This document shows positions 6,400 to 8,273 of a DNA stretch of 8,273 nucleotides, in pieces; the first letter of the stretch is position 1; each line of letters begins with the position of its first letter. The notes beneath the pieces were generated by a model. The model was not told the DNA's origin, did no database searches, and saw only the letters and a list, made by a program, of their open reading frames with translations. The DNA is from Fermentibacter danicus (GTDB lineage: Bacteria; Fermentibacterota; Fermentibacteria; Fermentibacterales; Fermentibacteraceae). A program made the position numbers and the translations under genes. Where the stretch lies: the NCBI GenBank assembly GCA_001618615.1, contig LKHB01000231.1:1-8273 (forward strand), written 5' to 3'.

Positions 6400-7101
6400 A
6401 TGGCTCTCAAAGGGACTCTCAGCGATCTCGGACTCGTGACGCTGCTCCAATTCCCGAACTCGAGCAGGCGATCCGGGCTCATGTCGATAGTGGTGGACGA
6501 CAAGAAGGCCGACCTCTACTACCTGGACGGCAACCTTGTCCACGCCAGACTGGGCGACCTGACGGGACAGCAGGTGCTCGTGGAGATGGTCGACTGGAAG
6601 GACGGCGCCTTCACATTCGAGACGGGCATTACGACTGACGAGGTCACGATAGAGAAGGATCTCCACAGGCTCATCATGTGGGCTCTGAAGGAGCGGGACG
6701 AGATCAGAAAGGCCCAGTCCGAGACCGAGAGGAACGCACCGCAGCCGACGGACGGACATGTCTACGAGAAGACGCTCCGGGATTTCGTGGCATCGTCTCC
6801 GAGCAATCTCTGGGCGAGCGTCATGGATTCCAACGGCGGGATCGTCGCCTGTTCCGACGTGCCGGACAACCTTTCCGAGATAGCTCCCGTCATCGTCAAG
6901 AGCGTCATCGAATTCGTCAACTCCTATCCCGGCGGAGCACCCGGGAGGGTGATCGTGGAGGACGGCGAAAGGACGCTGGGCCTGATGTCGCTCGACAGGA
7001 AACTGGTTTTGCTGACGGTGGTGAAGCCGGACACCAAGATCGGCCTGATGTGCATCGCCATGGGCCGTCTGATGGAGAGTTTGTGCAAGAAGGAGCAGTG
7101 A
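6400..7101 (+). CDS. PATAN (DUF4388) domain protein with C-terminal roadblock-like domain
   Basis: Residues 1 to about 95 match the PATAN/DUF4388 pattern: MALKGTLSDLGLVTLLQF, SGLMSI, LYYLDGNLVHARLGD, then LVEMVDWKDGAFTFETG. These domains occur with response regulators and GTPase modules and are thought to mediate protein contacts in signalling. After a charged linker (KERDEIRKAQSETER) residues from about 124 to the end look like a diverged roadblock fold: helix EKTLRDFVASS, strand ASVMDSNGGIVACSD, helix APVIVKSVIEFVNS, strands VIVEDGERTLGLMSL and LVLLTVV, then a closing helix after TKIGLM. ATG 6400 fits the domain start, but ribosome binding is odd: AGGAGA (6381-6386) is 13 nt away. It follows the GTPase after 46 nt, and its stop shares one base with the next ATG (TGATG). 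The product is probably an adaptor or effector of the GTPase. Confidence 0.85.
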   Translation: MALKGTLSDLGLVTLLQFPNSSRRSGLMSIVVDDKKADLYYLDGNLVHARLGDLTGQQVLVEMVDWKDGAFTFETGITTDEVTIEKDLHRLIMWALKERDEIRKAQSETERNAPQPTDGHVYEKTLRDFVASSPSNLWASVMDSNGGIVACSDVPDNLSEIAPVIVKSVIEFVNSYPGGAPGRVIVEDGERTLGLMSLDRKLVLLTVVKPDTKIGLMCIAMGRLMESLCKKEQ

Positions 7102-8273
7102 TGCTGGTGGAGCCTGCCATCGGGCACATTTCATTCGAAGAGTTTCTTCGGGTCTGTACGGACTCCGATCTGATCAACGAGGATTCCGCCAGGCAGATGC
7201 ACAAGTTTGCCCGTGCCCTCGGCGGCGTGGGGAGCGTACCCAGGGTTTCCGGGGACAACACCGAGAAGCTGCAGAGCTTCGAGAGCATTCTCTCCTTCGA
7301 TTATCCCGACTACATGACCTTCGACAGCTACATCACAACGGAAGAGAACTACTACACCTGCGAGATCCTCAGGACCGTTGCGTTCATACCCCGCATCTGG
7401 AAGGCGATTTCACCCGTCTTCATCCACGCACCCACCGGGCAGGGGAAGACCCACCTCCTTGCGGCCACGATGAACGCCACCTCACGCAAGGCTCTGCTCA
7501 TAAACACGCTCGATCTGGAAACGGAGTACCAGCACTCGAAGAGCGCCGGTCGCGAACGCGAACTCCGCAACTGGATGATATCTCACCACCTGATTCTCAT
7601 AGACGACATCCAGTTTGCCAGAGGAAACAGGAGTTTCGAAAAGTTCATCATCTCGGTCATGAACAGGATGCCCCGCGAGAGTCATGGGATCGTGATCTCC
7701 TCGGACGTGGAGCCGTCGATGCTGACGGGTCTCGATGCCTCGCTGTTCTCTCGGCTGATGTCCGGAATCACGATCAAGCTCGAGATCGTGAACAAGAAGG
7801 GCCGGAGGGAGATCCTCGAGCAGTTCTTCAACTACACGGGGATGAACCTATCCGATGACGTGGTGGATTATCTGGCAGACACCTTCACCACGAACGTCAG
7901 GCAGCTCAAGGCGGCCGCGAGGATGGTTCTGGCGCGGGTGCTGGGTACCGGCAAGGCCATGACCGTCGAGTCAACGAAGGCACTGCTCGGGTTCATGACC
8001 GAGCGTATCAGACAGGAAACCCCTCCCTTACAGAGCGATAATATAATGCCTCCCATTGAGATCGATAAATCAGAGTACATCGTGGTCGAAGTGGAGGAGG
8101 AGCCCTCCCGGAAACAATCCGGATCAGGAAAGGCTCCATTCGTCATCGAACCGGTCAAGCCGGTTCCCGCTGCGCCCAGAGCTTCGTCCAGGCGGGCGGC
8201 GCAGGCACCCGTCCGGGCCCAGAAATACGCAAACAGGGTAGCCGTCCAGCAACAGGAGACGATCCCGCAGGCG
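7101..8273 (+). CDS. DnaA-like AAA+ ATPase without recognisable domain IV, running off the window
   Basis: An open frame of 391 codons starts at ATG 7101, with AAGGAG at 7090-7095 five nt upstream and a 1-nt overlap with the preceding stop; it has no stop before the window ends. Residues 1-65 are an N-terminal region with no recognised motif. An AAA+ core of DnaA/Hda type follows: Walker A APTGQGKTHLL (110-120), Walker B LILIDDIQF (164-172), sensor 1 VISSD (198-202), a box VII-like LFSRL (215-219), and sensor 2 in NVRQLKAAARM (265-275). After about 300, where DnaA continues into its helix-turn-helix DnaA-box-binding domain, this protein has an acidic stretch (VVEVEEEP) and then a Pro/Ala/Arg/Gln-rich tail. 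It therefore looks like a DnaA paralogue and not the initiator. ATPase activity is likely; DNA binding is unproven. Its place behind the GTPase genes suggests a signalling role. Confidence 0.85.
   Translation, partial: MLVEPAIGHISFEEFLRVCTDSDLINEDSARQMHKFARALGGVGSVPRVSGDNTEKLQSFESILSFDYPDYMTFDSYITTEENYYTCEILRTVAFIPRIWKAISPVFIHAPTGQGKTHLLAATMNATSRKALLINTLDLETEYQHSKSAGRERELRNWMISHHLILIDDIQFARGNRSFEKFIISVMNRMPRESHGIVISSDVEPSMLTGLDASLFSRLMSGITIKLEIVNKKGRREILEQFFNYTGMNLSDDVVDYLADTFTTNVRQLKAAARMVLARVLGTGKAMTVESTKALLGFMTERIRQETPPLQSDNIMPPIEIDKSEYIVVEVEEEPSRKQSGSGKAPFVIEPVKPVPAAPRASSRRAAQAPVRAQKYANRVAVQQQETIPQA

Noticed and set aside
6361..7134. Minus-strand frame of 257 codons opposite the PATAN gene
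   Set aside because: It is an antisense shadow rich in His, Leu and Val; the + strand product has recognisable domains and fits the operon.

Overview
The window is high-GC bacterial DNA with compact, co-directional genes, all on the + strand. Two runs of exactly two N (2942-2943 and 3979-3980) mark joins in what looks like a metagenomic or draft scaffold. Arginine is often AGG/AGA next to CGG/CGC. MglA-type GTPases, LC7/roadblock proteins and PATAN (DUF4388) domains together suit a deep-branching Gram-negative lineage (FCB candidate phyla, Deltaproteobacteria-like or Acidobacteria-like). An RND pump with its periplasmic adaptor also implies an outer membrane. The exact phylum cannot be read from the sequence.

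Region 1 (1-3732) is an efflux locus. It holds an HAE1-type RND permease split by an in-frame amber codon (1599-1601) and cut at its C-terminus by the first gap. A periplasmic adaptor (membrane fusion protein) follows and has lost its N-terminus in the same gap. Region 2 (3713-4406) is a degenerate heptanucleotide repeat that runs from the end of the adaptor gene into the start of a DNA-3-methyladenine glycosylase I (tag) gene. The second gap removes about 52 nt of tag. Region 3 (4407-4858) has no intact gene. It holds a start-less reading frame resembling the C-terminal domain of AIR-synthase/HypE-like proteins, then an AT-richer leader with a candidate promoter and a terminator-like hairpin just before the next operon.

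Region 4 (4859-8273, running off the window) is the most interesting part: a five-gene operon. It encodes an LC7/roadblock protein, a second roadblock protein with a C-terminal extension, an MglA-like small GTPase, a PATAN-plus-roadblock-like two-domain protein, and a DnaA-like AAA+ ATPase. The last lacks a visible DNA-binding domain IV within the window and carries a Pro/Ala/Arg/Gln-rich tail instead. Overlaps and short spacers imply co-expression. My inference is a GTPase switch (GTPase plus roadblock regulators, as in MglA/MglB) wired to a signalling adaptor and a repurposed DnaA-family ATPase. The individual families are known; I do not recognise this five-part combination as a characterised system.
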